Source: Faunimonas pinastri
GTDB taxonomy: Bacteria > Pseudomonadota > Alphaproteobacteria > Rhizobiales > Afifellaceae
Length of the DNA stretch: 64,000 bases
Direction of reading: 5' to 3'
Assembly (NCBI RefSeq): GCF_900110915.1
Contig: NZ_FOFG01000013.1
Location: forward strand, 1-64,000
Numbering within the stretch: the stretch's first letter is position 1; every line of letters starts with the position of its first letter. Positions 40,611-51,242 of the stretch are shown here, in pieces. The notes below the pieces were generated by a model, which saw nothing but the letters and a program-made list of their open reading frames with translations, was not told the DNA's origin and made no database searches. A program made the translations under genes and the position numbers.

Positions 40611-41045
40611 TCAGCCGGATTTCCGGGCCGCCTCGGCGCGGCGCATCGGCATGGCGTCGATCAGGCCGAAGACCTCGTTCATCGCCACCGGTTCGCTCCA
40701 GCGGCCCTTCTCGCCGCCATCCTTGCCGATCAGCACGATCTGAAAACCCGGTTCGGCCGGAGCGGTGCGGAACGAAGCCACGGCCCCCTTCGGTGCGGAG
40801 CCATAAAGCAGCTCGGGCTCGGCAGCACCGACCTGCGCGATCACGACCATGTCGCGGTCCGCGAGCTCGGCGTGGGCGGAGGCAATCCGCCGCTTCTCCT
40901 CGGCGAGCCGGGAATCGTCCGCAGCCCCCGCGTGGATCAGGAGAACGCGGTTGTTCCAGCGCAGAGAAACCAAGGGCGCGGCACCGGCGGCGGCAATACC
41001 CAAACCCAGTGTGGCGGCGGCAGCAATGGTGACGGAGCGAAGCAT
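40611..41045 (-). CDS. DUF4174 domain-containing exported protein
   Basis: The ATG at 41045 gives 144 residues with a signal peptide (MLRSVTIAAAATLGLGIAAAG). The mature domain WNNRVLLIHAGAADDSRLAEE ... GFQIVLIGKDGGEKGRWSEP is thioredoxin-like in pattern and matches DUF4174, without a CxxC. It probably acts in the periplasm; function unknown. The 174 bases to asd contain no gene. Confidence 0.87.
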   Translation of the reverse strand: MLRSVTIAAAATLGLGIAAAGAAPLVSLRWNNRVLLIHAGAADDSRLAEEKRRIASAHAELADRDMVVIAQVGAAEPELLYGSAPKGAVASFRTAPAEPGFQIVLIGKDGGEKGRWSEPVAMNEVFGLIDAMPMRRAEAARKSG

Positions 41046-41098
41046 GGCCCCGAGATGGCGCTGCCGCCGGCTCTTTTCAACAGGCGAAGGCCCCGCGA

Positions 41099-42202
41099 TC
41101 AGCCCCGGAACTTGGCCAGGATCGCCGCACCCATTTCGCGCGTGCCGACCTCGCGCGCGCCCTCCGACATGATGTCCTTGGTGCGCAGGCCGTCGTTCAG
41201 CGTATCGGAGATCGCCTTCTCCAGCCGGTCGGCGAGCTCGACCATGCCGAACGAATAGCGCAGGCACATGGCGAGCGACGCGATCATGGCGATCGGGTTG
41301 GCGATGCCCTGGCCGGCGATATCCGGCGCCGAACCGTGCACGGGCTCGTACATGGCCTTGCGCTTGCCCGAACGCTCGTCCGGCGCGCCGAGGGATGCCG
41401 ACGGCAGCATGCCGAGCGAACCCGTCAGCATCGCCGCGATATCGGAGAGGAGATCGCCGAACAGGTTATCGGTGACGATGACGTCGAACTGCTTGGGCCA
41501 GCGGACGAGCTGCATGCCGCCGGAATCGGCCAGCATGTGATCGAGCTTCACGTCGGAATATTCCTCACGGCCGACGCGGGTCATGACCTCGTTCCAGAGG
41601 ACGCCCGACTTCATGACGTTGCGCTTTTCCATCGACGTCACCTTGTTGCCGCGCGTGCGGGCAAGCTCGAAGGCGACGCGACCGATGCGCTCGATCTCGT
41701 AGGTCTCGTAGACCTGCGTATCGACGCCGCGCTTCTGGCCGTTGCCGAGGTCGGTGATCTCCTTGGGCTCGCCGAAATAGACGCCGCCGGTCAGTTCGCG
41801 GACGATCAGGATATCGAGGCCTTCCACCACCTCATGCTTCAGCGAAGACGCGGCCGCGAGCGCCGGATAGCAGATCGCCGGGCGGAGGTTGGCGAACAGG
41901 GCCAGATCCTTGCGCAGGCGCAGCAGGCCCGCCTCGGGGCGCACCTCGTAGGGCACGCCGTCCCACTTCGGGCCGCCGACCGCGCCGAACAGCACCGCGT
42001 CGGACTCGGTGGCGAGCTTCATGTGCTCTTCGGAAATCGCCTTGCCGTGCGCGTCGTAGGCGCTACCGCCGACAAGCCCCTCCTCCGTCTCGAAGGAGGC
42101 GAGGCCCTCCTCGTTCATGAAGGACACGATGGCCTTGACCTCCTCCATGGTCTCGACGCCGATGCCGTCGCCGGGCAGGAGAAGCAGCTTGTGGGTGGTC
42201 AT
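41099..42202 (-). CDS. leuB: 3-isopropylmalate dehydrogenase
   Basis: The 367-residue enzyme shows [26 protein letters not shown]-type [11 protein letters not shown], the [11 protein letters not shown] substrate loop, and [28 protein letters not shown], with [17 protein letters not shown] for NAD binding. It catalyses the oxidative decarboxylation step of leucine synthesis. It follows leuD and a RidA gene on the same strand. Confidence 0.97.
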   Translation of the reverse strand: MTTHKLLLLPGDGIGVETMEEVKAIVSFMNEEGLASFETEEGLVGGSAYDAHGKAISEEHMKLATESDAVLFGAVGGPKWDGVPYEVRPEAGLLRLRKDLALFANLRPAICYPALAAASSLKHEVVEGLDILIVRELTGGVYFGEPKEITDLGNGQKRGVDTQVYETYEIERIGRVAFELARTRGNKVTSMEKRNVMKSGVLWNEVMTRVGREEYSDVKLDHMLADSGGMQLVRWPKQFDVIVTDNLFGDLLSDIAAMLTGSLGMLPSASLGAPDERSGKRKAMYEPVHGSAPDIAGQGIANPIAMIASLAMCLRYSFGMVELADRLEKAISDTLNDGLRTKDIMSEGAREVGTREMGAAILAKFRG

Positions 42203-42247
42203 TTCAGTGCCTTCGATAGGTGATGATGTGCCGCGAGGTTGGCGGGA

Positions 42248-42637
42248 TTAGCGGGACGGCCGGTAGGCCGTCGCCTCGATCTCGAATTTCATGTCGGGGC
42301 GCACGAGTTCGGCCACGATCATGGTCGCCGCCGGTCGGATGTCGCCGAAGAAGGTGCCGAGCACCTTGAAGGCCGGCCCGACATGCTCGTTATGCGTCAC
42401 GATGTAGTTCACGCGCACGACATCGGAGAGCGAGAACCCACCCTCATCAAGGCTCTTCGCAACCGTGTTCACGGCGTTGCGGACCTGATCCTCGATCGCG
42501 TCGGGCATGGTCATCGTGGAATAATCGTAGCCGGTCGTGCCGGCCACGAAGCAGAAGTCGCCGAGCACGACGGCGCGGGAATAGCCGGCCTCCTTTTCGA
42601 AGGGAGAACCGGAGGAGATCAGGCGGCGCTCGCTCAT
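42248..42637 (-). CDS. RidA/YjgF family enamine/imine deaminase
   Basis: A 129-residue protein with AGYSRAVVLGDFCFVAGTTG, AVNTVAKSLDEGGFSLSDVV and the C-terminal motif AATMIVAELVRPDMKFEIEATA, containing the conserved arginine and glutamate. RidA proteins hydrolyse reactive enamines/imines released by PLP enzymes, including threonine dehydratase of branched-chain amino-acid synthesis, which suits its place between leuD and leuB. Start is 5 bases after the leuD stop. Confidence 0.93.
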   Translation of the reverse strand: MSERRLISSGSPFEKEAGYSRAVVLGDFCFVAGTTGYDYSTMTMPDAIEDQVRNAVNTVAKSLDEGGFSLSDVVRVNYIVTHNEHVGPAFKVLGTFFGDIRPAATMIVAELVRPDMKFEIEATAYRPSR

Positions 42638-42641
42638 CGGT

Positions 42642-43247
42642 TCAGATCCACGGCCGGTCGTTCTGGAGCTTGCCTTCGAAGGAAGCGATCTCGTCCTGCT
42701 TCTGCATGGTGAGGCCGATGCCGTCGAGCCCGTTCAGCATGCAATGCTTCTTGAAGGGATCGATCTCGAAGTGGATGACGCCGCCATCCGGCCCGCGGAT
42801 CTCCTGGGCTTCCAGGTCCACGCTGATCGTGGCGTTGGCGCCCCGCGAGGCGTCGTCCAGCAGCTTCTCCAGGTTCTCCGGCGAGACCACGATCGGCAGC
42901 AGGCCGTTCTGGAAGGAGTTGTTGTAGAAGATGTCGGCGAAGCTGGTGGAGATGATGCAGCTGATGCCGAAATCCTTCAGCGCCCACGGGGCATGCTCGC
43001 GCGACGAACCGCAGCCGAAATTATCGCCAGCAACAAGAATTTCCGCATTGCGGTACGCCGGCTTGTTCAGGACGAAGTCGGGGTTCTCCGTGCCGTCCTC
43101 GTTGTAGCGCATCTCCGAAAACAGGGCGACGCCGAGACCGGTGCGCTTGATGGTCTTCAGGTACTGCTTGGGAATGATCATGTCCGTGTCGATATTGACG
43201 ATGGGCATGGGCGCGGCGACCGCGGTCAGCTTGGTAAACTTGTCCAT
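42642..43247 (-). CDS. leuD: 3-isopropylmalate dehydratase small subunit
   Basis: At 201 residues it has [18 protein letters not shown], the swivelling-domain motif [21 protein letters not shown], and [17 protein letters not shown]. It pairs with LeuC to isomerise isopropylmalate. leuC is not adjacent but lies about 900 bases away on the same strand with two unrelated genes between. Confidence 0.97.
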   Translation of the reverse strand: MDKFTKLTAVAAPMPIVNIDTDMIIPKQYLKTIKRTGLGVALFSEMRYNEDGTENPDFVLNKPAYRNAEILVAGDNFGCGSSREHAPWALKDFGISCIISTSFADIFYNNSFQNGLLPIVVSPENLEKLLDDASRGANATISVDLEAQEIRGPDGGVIHFEIDPFKKHCMLNGLDGIGLTMQKQDEIASFEGKLQNDRPWI

Positions 43248-43289
43248 TGATGTCTCCCTCGGTGCTCGTTGGGAAATTCGTTTGCCGGA

Positions 43290-43709
43290 CTAATCCGATC
43301 CGGCCTCGATGTCTTCCATGTCGTCGTCGGACAGGCCGAAATGGTGGCCGATCTCGTGGATCAGGACGTGGGTGATGATCGCGCCCAGCGTCTCCTCGTG
43401 CTCCGCCCAATAGTCCAGGATGGGCCGGCGATAGAGCCAGATGCTGTTCGGCATGGCGCCGGTGGGCGCGATGGCCGAGGCATGGGCGAGGCCGACGCCC
43501 TGGAAGAGGCCGAGAAGGTCGAACTCGCTCTCCGCCCCCAGGCTGTCCAGCACGTCCTCCTCCGGGAATTCGGAGATGGTGATCGTGACTTCGCCGGCCA
43601 GGTCCCGGAACTCGCGCGGCAGCTCCGCATAGGCGCGCAACGCCATGGCTTCGAAGTCGTCGAGCCCCGGCGCCTGCCGCTTCACCCAGAAATTCGCCTC
43701 GTCGCTCAT
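43290..43709 (-). CDS. Metallopeptidase family protein (minimal zincin, MMP type)
   Basis: The 139-residue protein ends with the zinc motif HVLIHEIGHHFGLSDDDMEDIE, an HExxHxxGxxD metzincin-like site. EVTITISEFPEEDVLDSL and NSIWLYRRPILDYWAE are typical of the small DUF1025-type family. Substrate unknown; the protein may be a protease or only zinc-binding. Same strand as leuD, 42 bases before it. Confidence 0.92.
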   Translation of the reverse strand: MSDEANFWVKRQAPGLDDFEAMALRAYAELPREFRDLAGEVTITISEFPEEDVLDSLGAESEFDLLGLFQGVGLAHASAIAPTGAMPNSIWLYRRPILDYWAEHEETLGAIITHVLIHEIGHHFGLSDDDMEDIEAGSD

Positions 43710-43812
43710 GTCCGCCCGTTCCCGTCCGTCGCTGCGGCGGCTTCCGTCCGTTCAGGAACGGGAGCGCCCTGTCGTGTGTTCTCTGGCCGGGACCGCATTC
43801 AGGAGATCTCTC

Positions 43813-44088
43813 ATGAGTTCTGCAGAAAAGATCACCGACCACAAGAAGATCAGGAAGTGGGCGGAAGACCGGGGCGGCCGCCCCTCCGTCGCCAAGGGCA
43901 CGGAGAAGGGTGGCGAAGGCGCCGGCGTTCTTCGCTTCGACTTCGGCCCGAAGGAGGACAGCCTGGAAGAAATCGACTGGGATGCCTTCTTCGAGACCTT
44001 CGAGGAAAAGAAGCTTGCCTTGCTCGCCCAGGAAAAGACCGCCGACGGCAAGGAAAGCCGCTTCTTCAAGTTCGTCGAGCGCGACTGA
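43813..44088 (+). CDS. Conserved small cytoplasmic protein (91 aa)
   Basis: From ATG 43813 (GAGATC upstream) the protein contains KITDHKKIRKWAEDRGGRP, AGVLRFDFG, LEEIDWDAFFETFEEKKLAL and a closing TADGKESRFFKFVERD. This matches a widespread small family usually left as hypothetical, sometimes wrongly labelled a glucan-branching enzyme. Acidic and basic patches alternate; no catalytic motif is seen. It is the only plus-strand gene among the leu genes. Confidence 0.85.
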   Translation: MSSAEKITDHKKIRKWAEDRGGRPSVAKGTEKGGEGAGVLRFDFGPKEDSLEEIDWDAFFETFEEKKLALLAQEKTADGKESRFFKFVERD

Positions 44089-44097
44089 CCCCACGTC

Positions 44098-44122
44098 GTG
44101 AAGGCCCTTCCGGGGCCTTCAC
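44098..44122 (+). other. Hairpin after the 91-aa gene
   Basis: GTGAAGGCC and GGCCTTCAC form a perfect 9-base stem with a 7-base loop 9 bases after the stop. No clear T-run follows, so it is a weak or factor-assisted terminator for the convergent pair (leuC ends at 44173). Confidence 0.5.
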
Positions 44123-44172
44123 CGAATTCCGACCCTCGTGCCTGACCGTCCGGCCCGACTAGCTGGCTCCGC

Positions 44173-45579
<1,407 letters not shown>

Positions 45580-45643
45580 GGTGAGTCCCTGAATGGAATC
45601 GTCGCGTTCGAAGAGGATGAATGATGGCGCAAAGCGCCGGACG

Positions 45644-45805
45644 TCAGCGACGAAGGAGCGAGCCGTCGGCAGCGTTCAGCTTGGCAAAGAAGCGCGCGGG
45701 CAGGCGCGCATGGTCGTCGATGGACGCAAACGCCATCGTCGTATGCGCGGCAAGCGCCGGTCGGATTCGGTATCCGCCGTTATGTGCCTTGCGAAGGTCT
45801 GCCAT
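45644..45805 (-). CDS. Small protein (53 aa), probably leaderless, unknown function
   Basis: ATG 45805 opens [20 protein letters not shown], then [20 protein letters not shown]. No ribosome site precedes it, but a good promoter places the transcription start at the A of the ATG, so the mRNA would be leaderless. It ends 64 bases before leuC. Its Leu content (6 of 53, scattered) does not resemble an attenuation leader peptide. No known family recognised. Confidence 0.6.
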   Translation of the reverse strand: MADLRKAHNGGYRIRPALAAHTTMAFASIDDHARLPARFFAKLNAADGSLLRR

Positions 45806-45811
45806 GCGCGG

Positions 45812-45840
45812 GATATAGCAGAGGCTTGGAACGGTTACAA
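45812..45840 (-). promoter_or_regulatory. Promoter of the leaderless small gene (and possibly leuC)
   Basis: On the minus strand TTGTAA (45840-45835), 17 bases, TATATC (45817-45812), then six bases to the ATG. This is a strong housekeeping-type promoter. Transcripts could continue through the small gene into leuC, as no terminator is visible between. Confidence 0.65.
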
Positions 45841-45980
45841 TCAAAGAGAGCGGCCCGCCAGCGGCAGACGGGCGCACCGGCGCGGCGGAAAATCCCGCCG
45901 CCGTACGGCGATCTTCGCCGCTCTCCGGCTCCCCATTCCGGCCGACTTGTCGCCCCCGCACCGGAATCGTATGACGTGAC

Positions 45981-46889
45981 ATGACCCTCGAGCAACTCCG
46001 GATCTTCGTGGCAGTCGCCGAGCGGCAGCACGTGACGCGTGCGGCCGAAGCGCTCAACCTGACGCAGTCCGCCGTCAGCGCCGCCATTTCCGCCCTGGAG
46101 AACCGGCATGCCGTCTCGCTCTTCGACCGGGTGGGCCGCCGGATCGAGCTTACCGAGGCGGGCCGCCTGTTCCTCGGCGAGGCCAAGGCCCTGCTCGCCC
46201 GCGCCGCCGATGCGGAAACCGTGCTGGCGGATCTTGCCGGACTGAAAACCGGGTCGCTGGCCATCAGCGCCAGCCAGACCATCGCGAGTTACTGGTTGCC
46301 GGTGCATCTGGCCGCCTTCCGCCGCCGCCATCCCGAGGTGAGCCTCCATGTGCGGATCGGCAATACCGCGCAGGTCGCCCACTCGCTGATCGAGGGCGAA
46401 ACCCAGCTGGGTTTCGTGGAAGGTCAGGTGGACGAGCCGGCGCTGACGGGCACAACCGTCGGGACGGATCGGCTGGTGCTGATCGTCGCCCCGGATCACC
46501 CCTGGGCCGGGCGCGGCCGCGTGGAGCCGGCGGACATCGCGGCGAGCGACTGGGTGCTGCGCGAACAAGGCTCGGGGACGCGCTCGGAATTCGAGGCGGA
46601 TCTCGCCCGGGCCGGGGTGGACCTGAAGGCCTTGCGCATCGCGATGGAGTTGCCCTCCAATGAGGCGGTGCGAGCGGCGGTCGAGGCCGGGCTCGGCGCC
46701 AGTGCCATTTCCGGCATCGTGGTGGAATCCGGCATCAGGGCCGGATCGCTCGCGCCGGTCGCTTTCCCGCTATCGTCCCGGAGCTTCCGCGTGCTGCATC
46801 ACAGGCAGCGGAAGGTGAGCCGGGCGGCGGAAGCCTTCCTCGCCTGCATCGACGCCGCAGACGGTCGGGACACCGAATCACGGACATGA
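45981..46889 (+). CDS. LysR family transcriptional regulator
   Basis: The 302-residue protein has the N-terminal winged helix MTLEQLRIFVAVAERQHVTR with AAEALNLTQSAVSAAISALE, and a C-terminal effector-binding domain (LAISASQTIASYWLP, GFVEGQVDEPAL, GLGASAISGIVV). It is divergent from the leuC-side small gene with 175 bases between the starts, the classic layout for LysR regulators, so that gene or leuC may be a target. The effector is unknown. Confidence 0.93.
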   Translation: MTLEQLRIFVAVAERQHVTRAAEALNLTQSAVSAAISALENRHAVSLFDRVGRRIELTEAGRLFLGEAKALLARAADAETVLADLAGLKTGSLAISASQTIASYWLPVHLAAFRRRHPEVSLHVRIGNTAQVAHSLIEGETQLGFVEGQVDEPALTGTTVGTDRLVLIVAPDHPWAGRGRVEPADIAASDWVLREQGSGTRSEFEADLARAGVDLKALRIAMELPSNEAVRAAVEAGLGASAISGIVVESGIRAGSLAPVAFPLSSRSFRVLHHRQRKVSRAAEAFLACIDAADGRDTESRT

Positions 46890-46912
46890 AAAAGGGCGGC
46901 CGGGCCGCCCTT
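46889..46912 (-). terminator. Terminator of the rplS transcript
   Basis: AAGGGCGGC and GCCGCCCTT pair around loop CGG; on the minus strand TTTTTC follows. It also overlaps the end of the convergent LysR gene by one base and can stop it poorly in the other direction. Confidence 0.78.
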
Positions 46913-46936
46913 CGCATTCAAGCCTGAGGCTGCCGA

Positions 46937-47380
46937 CTACTCGGCAGCAGCAGGAGCCGGGGCAGCCGCGTTCTGCGCCTTCGTGGCGGCACGGGCCGCG
47001 TCGTTGAGGCGACGGGCGCGGACGCTGGTCTTCTCGACGATACGGGCGGACTTGCCGGTCAGGCCACGCAGATAATAAAGCTTGGCGCGACGCACCTTGC
47101 CGCGACGCACCACTTCGACCTTCTCGACGGCCGGCGAATACATCGGGAACACGCGCTCAACGCCTTCGCCATACGAAATCTTGCGGACGGTGAAGCTCTC
47201 CTGGATGCCGCCACCCTTGCGGGCGATCACGACACCTTCATAGGCCTGCAGACGCGTACGGGCGCCTTCCGTGACGCGAACGTGGACGCGAACCGTGTCG
47301 CCGGCTTCGAATTCCGGAATCTCGCGCTTGGCGGCGATGCCGGCCATCTCGGCCTGCTCGATCTCTTGGATCAGGTTCAT
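46937..47380 (-). CDS. rplS: 50S ribosomal protein L19
   Basis: The L19 core ([77 protein letters not shown]) occupies the first 115 residues. The remaining 30 residues are an Ala-rich tail seen in many rhizobial L19 proteins. Last gene of the ffh-rpsP-rimM-trmD-rplS cluster, 148 bases after trmD. Confidence 0.98.
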   Translation of the reverse strand: MNLIQEIEQAEMAGIAAKREIPEFEAGDTVRVHVRVTEGARTRLQAYEGVVIARKGGGIQESFTVRKISYGEGVERVFPMYSPAVEKVEVVRRGKVRRAKLYYLRGLTGKSARIVEKTSVRARRLNDAARAATKAQNAAAPAPAAAE

Positions 47381-47528
47381 TTCTCAATACCTCGTGACAT
47401 TCGCGCCCGCTTGGCTTCGGGCCGAGGCGCGGCCTAACTCAATCGACAGATGGTCGGAAGTTGGTGGGCATATACTCTTCATCCGGTGTTTTGTCGATGG
47501 TCGCGGCTGAAAAAATGAAGACTTGGCA

Positions 47529-48275
47529 TCACTTCCCGCCGGGACGTTTCGACTCCGCTCCCGTGAGAAGATCGGCCCCCGTGAGAAGATCGGGCCCCCC
47601 GAGAAGATCTGGACGGCGATCGCGCGTAAGCCGTTCCGCCTCGCTCCGCCGCCAGGCGGCGATCTTCGCATGGTGACCGGAACCGAGCGTGGCGGGAATC
47701 GGCCGCCCCTCCCATTCCGCCGGCCGGGTATAATGCGGATATTCCAGGAGCCCGCCCTCGAAGCTTTCGTCCTCGCCCGATTCGAACTTGCCCATGACGC
47801 CGGGCAGGAGCCGCACGCAGGCATCCATCAGCACCATGGCCGCGAGTTCGCCACCAGACAGGATGTAGTCGCCGATCGAGACTTCGCGGAGGCCCCTGCC
47901 CTCGATCACCCGCTCGTCCACGCCCTCGAAGCGACCGCAGACGATCATCGCGCCCGGTCCTTCCGCCAGCGCCCGGACATCCGCCTGCTTCAGCGGCCGC
48001 CCGCGCGGGCTCATCAGCAGGCGGGGACGCTCGTCGTCCGACACCGTCGCCGCGTCGATCGCCGCCGCCAGCACGTCGGCGCGCAGCACCATGCCGGCGC
48101 CGCCGCCGGCGGGCGTGTCGTCCACCGCCCGGTGAACGCCGATGCCGTGGTCACGGATATTCCGCGCCTCAAACGACCAGGTGCCCCGCTCCAGCGCCTT
48201 GCCGGAAAGGCTTTGCCCGAGGGGCCCCGGGAACATCTCCGGATAAAGCGTGAGGACGGTCGCGCTCCAGCTCAC
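47529..48275 (-). CDS. trmD: tRNA (guanine37-N1)-methyltransferase
   Basis: The 248-residue SPOUT enzyme begins with [18 protein letters not shown] and has the trefoil-knot cofactor region [19 protein letters not shown] and [19 protein letters not shown]. It methylates G37 next to the anticodon. Its last 30 residues contain three copies of a PDLLTG-like hexapeptide from an 18-bp tandem repeat. The start overlaps rimM by 4 bases. Confidence 0.97.
   Translation of the reverse strand: MSWSATVLTLYPEMFPGPLGQSLSGKALERGTWSFEARNIRDHGIGVHRAVDDTPAGGGAGMVLRADVLAAAIDAATVSDDERPRLLMSPRGRPLKQADVRALAEGPGAMIVCGRFEGVDERVIEGRGLREVSIGDYILSGGELAAMVLMDACVRLLPGVMGKFESGEDESFEGGLLEYPHYTRPAEWEGRPIPATLGSGHHAKIAAWRRSEAERLTRDRRPDLLGGPDLLTGADLLTGAESKRPGGK
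47563..47612 (+). repeat. 18-bp tandem repeat (3 copies) inside the trmD 3' end
   Basis: Units starting GTGAGAAGATCGG at 47563 and 47581, and CCGAGAAGATCTGG at 47599, recur every 18 bp. On the minus strand this encodes the hexapeptides [12 protein letters not shown] and ADLLTG at the TrmD C-terminus. The period keeps the reading frame, so copy number may vary without harm. Confidence 0.75.
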
Positions 48276-48835
48276 GATTCGGCCTCGTCGGCAGGTTTCC
48301 CTTCCCCACCCTCGCTATCCTCGTCGCGCTCGGAAATCTCCGGCGGCGGCACGACGACGACACGACCGGCGGCGATGTCGATCACCGGCACGGCCGCTTG
48401 CGTGAAGGGCACCAGCAGCGTCTGTCCCTGCGGCGGCGCCACTTCCACCATTTCACCGGCGCCGTGATCGTGGAAGGCGACGATCGTCCCGAACGGCTCG
48501 CCGCTTTCCAGCATGGCGGCCAGGCCGATCAGGTCGGCATGGTAGAACTCGTCCTCGTCCGGCTCCGGCAAGGCCTCGCGGGACACGAAAATCCGGGTGC
48601 CGTTCAGCGCCTCGGCCGCGTTGCGGTCGTCCAGGCCGCGGAACTTCACGACCAGTACGTCCTTTGCCGGGCGCAGGCGCTCCACGACGAAAAGCCGCCC
48701 GTCCCTTGAGACGAGCGGCTTGTAGTCGCGAAGTGCGAGCGGATCGGCGGTGAAGCTCTTGACCCGGACCTCGCCCCGCACGCCATGCGGCGCGCCGATC
48801 TGGGCGAGGAGGATCTTGTCGGCTTCGTCAGCCAA
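48272..48835 (-). CDS. rimM: Ribosome maturation factor RimM
   Basis: The PRC-barrel protein begins close to [21 protein letters not shown]; the best start is TTG at 48835 (187 residues), as no ATG is available; TTG at 48859 is an alternative. [20 protein letters not shown] and [20 protein letters not shown] are the second-domain signatures. It assists 30S head assembly with S19. The C-terminal 20 residues are acidic. Confidence 0.93.
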   Translation of the reverse strand: MADEADKILLAQIGAPHGVRGEVRVKSFTADPLALRDYKPLVSRDGRLFVVERLRPAKDVLVVKFRGLDDRNAAEALNGTRIFVSREALPEPDEDEFYHADLIGLAAMLESGEPFGTIVAFHDHGAGEMVEVAPPQGQTLLVPFTQAAVPVIDIAAGRVVVVPPPEISERDEDSEGGEGKPADEAES

Positions 48836-48861
48836 GCCCGACGCTCTCGAAGCGGCCAAGC

Positions 48862-49227
48862 TTACTCGGCTTCGGCCGGAGCGTTGGCGGCTTCCTCGTG
48901 CTGGCGGCGAGCCTCGGCGCGTTCCTTGGCCTTGGTGCCCGGCTCGGCCTTGTTCGGGTTGGAACGGGTCGAACGGGTGAGCACGCCGGCGGCATCCAGG
49001 AAGCGCAGGACGCGGTCGGTCGGCTGGGCGCCGTGGGCGAGCCAATGCTTGGCGCGCTCGACGTCGAGCGTCACGCGCTGCTCGTTGTCGTCGGCCAGCA
49101 GCGGGTTGAACGTGCCGATCTTCTCGATGAAGCGGCCGTCACGCGGAGCGCGCTCGTCGGCGATCACGATGCGGTAGAACGGACGCTTCTTGGCACCGCC
49201 ACGCGCGAGCCGGATCTTCACTGCCAT
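48862..49227 (-). CDS. rpsP: 30S ribosomal protein S16
   Basis: From ATG 49227 ([20 protein letters not shown]) the protein has 121 residues: S16 core ([41 protein letters not shown]) and an Ala/Glu/Lys-rich tail of about 30 residues usual in alphaproteobacteria. It lies between ffh and rimM in the conserved translation cluster. Confidence 0.97.
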   Translation of the reverse strand: MAVKIRLARGGAKKRPFYRIVIADERAPRDGRFIEKIGTFNPLLADDNEQRVTLDVERAKHWLAHGAQPTDRVLRFLDAAGVLTRSTRSNPNKAEPGTKAKERAEARRQHEEAANAPAEAE

Positions 49228-49282
49228 TTCAGTCTTCCTTCCTTGATCATTTCGGCCGGATGCTCCGGCGCAAACACTCAAT

Positions 49283-49325
49283 TCCAAGCGGCGAGGCCGC
49301 CGTCTCATCCAAGCGGCGAGGCCGC
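49283..49325. repeat. Pair of direct-repeat mini-hairpins between rpsP and ffh
   Basis: TCCAAGCGGCGAGGCCGC occurs at 49283-49300 and 49308-49325, period 25. Each contains a 5-base stem GCGGC/GCCGC around GAG. The second copy reaches into the ffh stop codon. Stem plus purine triloop resembles the array at 39251-39350, suggesting one repeat family. Confidence 0.65.
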
Positions 49326-50866
49326 TATTTCTTCTTCGGCCCCTTGCCGAAACCGGGCATTCCGGGGAAACCACCGCCGAGGCCGCCAAGCCCCCTGGGC
49401 AGGCCCGGAGGCAGGCCACCGCCGCCAAGACCGCCGAGGCCACCGAGCCCGCCGGGAAGCCCGCCGCCCATGTTGCCGAGGCCGCCGCCCTTGGCCATTT
49501 CCTCAAGCATCGCGGGATCGGGCTGCGGCATGCCGCCACCGCCGAAGAGGCCGGCGAGGCCGCCCTTGGTCTTGCCGATCTTCTTCATCATGTCCGACAT
49601 CTGCCGGTGCATCTTCAGAAGCTTGTTCACATCCTGAACGTCGAGGCCGCAGCCGGAAGCCACGCGCTTCTTGCGGCTCGCGTTCATCAGAGCGGGCTTG
49701 CGCCGCTCCTCCCGCGTCATGGAGGAGATGATGGCGAGCTGGCGCTTGACGATGCGGTCGTCGATGCCGGCCGCGTCGAGCTGCTTCTTCACCTTGCCGA
49801 TGCCGGGCATCATGCCGAGAATGCCGGACATGCCGCCGATCTTCTGCATCTGCTTCAGCTGGCCGGCGAGGTCTTCGAGGTCGAACTCGCCCTTCTTCAG
49901 CTTGGCTGCGGCGGCCTTGGCCTGCTCGGCATCGATGTTCTCGGCCGCGCGCTCGACGAGCGAGACGATGTCGCCCATGCCGAGGATGCGGTCGGCGATA
50001 CGGCCGGGGTGGAAATCCTCCAGCGCATCCATCTTCTCGCCGGTACCGATCAGCTTGATCGGCTTGCCGGTGACGGTGCGCATGGAAAGCGCCGCGCCGC
50101 CACGACCGTCGCCGTCGACGCGGGTCAGCACGATACCGGAAACGCCGACACGCTCGTCGAAGGAGCGGGCGACGTTGACCGCGTCCTGGCCGGTGAGAGA
50201 ATCGGCCACCAGCAGGATCTCGTGCGGACGGGTGGCCGCCTTGATCTCCTGCATCTCGATCATCAGCGGTTCGTCGATATGCGTTCGGCCGGCGGTGTCG
50301 AGCATGACGACGTCGTAGCCGCCGAGGCGCGCGGCGGTCATCGCGCGATTGGCGATCTCGACCGGCCCCTGCCCCGCCACGATCGGCAGCGTGGCGACGC
50401 CCACCTGCTCGCCGAGGATGCGAAGCTGCTCCTGCGCCGCGGGCCTTCGCGTATCCAGCGAGGCCATCAGCACTTTCTTCTTCTGCCGCTCCGTCAGCCG
50501 CTTGGCGAGCTTGGCGGTCGTCGTCGTCTTGCCGGAGCCCTGCAGGCCCACCATCATCAGCGGAACGGGCGCTGCCGCCTGCAGGCTGACGGGAACCGTC
50601 TCCTCGCCCAGCATCTCCACGAGCTGGTCGTGGACGATCTTGACGACCATCTGGCCCGGCTTGACGGCCCGGATGACCTCCGCACCGACGGCGCGGTTAC
50701 GCACCTTGTCGGTAAAGGAGCGAACAACGTCCAGCGCCACGTCGGCTTCCAGCAGCGCGCGGCGGATCTCGCGCATGGCGTCGTTGACGTCGGCTTCCGA
50801 AAGCGCGCCGCGGCCGGTGATCTTGTCGAATATGCCGCCAAGGCGGTCGGAAAGGGACTCGAACAA
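49325..50866 (-). CDS. ffh: Signal recognition particle protein Ffh
   Basis: The 513-residue GTPase has the N domain ([18 protein letters not shown]), [31 protein letters not shown], the SRP box [16 protein letters not shown], and a methionine-rich M domain with [18 protein letters not shown] and [20 protein letters not shown]. It targets membrane proteins with 4.5S RNA and FtsY (also in the window). The last 60 residues are an unusual Gly/Leu/Pro-rich tail ([13 protein letters not shown]). Confidence 0.98.
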   Translation of the reverse strand: MFESLSDRLGGIFDKITGRGALSEADVNDAMREIRRALLEADVALDVVRSFTDKVRNRAVGAEVIRAVKPGQMVVKIVHDQLVEMLGEETVPVSLQAAAPVPLMMVGLQGSGKTTTTAKLAKRLTERQKKKVLMASLDTRRPAAQEQLRILGEQVGVATLPIVAGQGPVEIANRAMTAARLGGYDVVMLDTAGRTHIDEPLMIEMQEIKAATRPHEILLVADSLTGQDAVNVARSFDERVGVSGIVLTRVDGDGRGGAALSMRTVTGKPIKLIGTGEKMDALEDFHPGRIADRILGMGDIVSLVERAAENIDAEQAKAAAAKLKKGEFDLEDLAGQLKQMQKIGGMSGILGMMPGIGKVKKQLDAAGIDDRIVKRQLAIISSMTREERRKPALMNASRKKRVASGCGLDVQDVNKLLKMHRQMSDMMKKIGKTKGGLAGLFGGGGMPQPDPAMLEEMAKGGGLGNMGGGLPGGLGGLGGLGGGGLPPGLPRGLGGLGGGFPGMPGFGKGPKKK

Positions 50867-51242
50867 GCAAACCTCAATGCGTTATCGCTCCCGCGGGCGA
50901 ACATCGCTGGCGGGAGTTGACCTCCGGGCGCTCTTTATACCTTCGCGGGGCCCGGTCGGCTGGTCGATGAAGACCGTTTCGGAATTTCGGGTTCGCCTAC
51001 CGGTAAATCAAGTCGCTGTCAAGAACAGGCCGGGTCATCGGCCTCCGTCCGTTCCTTCCAGATCCTTTGTGCCCGGATATTTGCATCGCGAAAATATGCT
51101 CAACTTGCTTAAACATGAGTCTTGACCCTGCCGTCGTTGTGCCCAATTCACAACAGGTACCCGCAGCGGCGACATGGAAGCCGCCACGGGGTCGGCCACA
51201 GGGACGGCGTGTAACCGTGCGTATCGACAGGAGAATGAGCCG
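50867..51242. other. Intergenic region between divergent ffh and the HWE kinase gene
   Basis: 376 bases without a supported gene. A perfect inverted repeat GTTGTG-N7-CACAAC lies at 51136-51154, about 90 bases before the kinase start, a possible regulator site. The section 51080-51120 is AT-rich (ATATTTGCATCGCGAAAATA). An in-frame ATG at 51174 could extend the kinase by 23 residues. Confidence 0.5.

Noticed and set aside
45644-45805. The small gene before leuC as a leucine attenuation leader peptide
   Set aside because: Leucines are scattered (6 in 53) with no run, and no terminator/antiterminator pair is visible before leuC.
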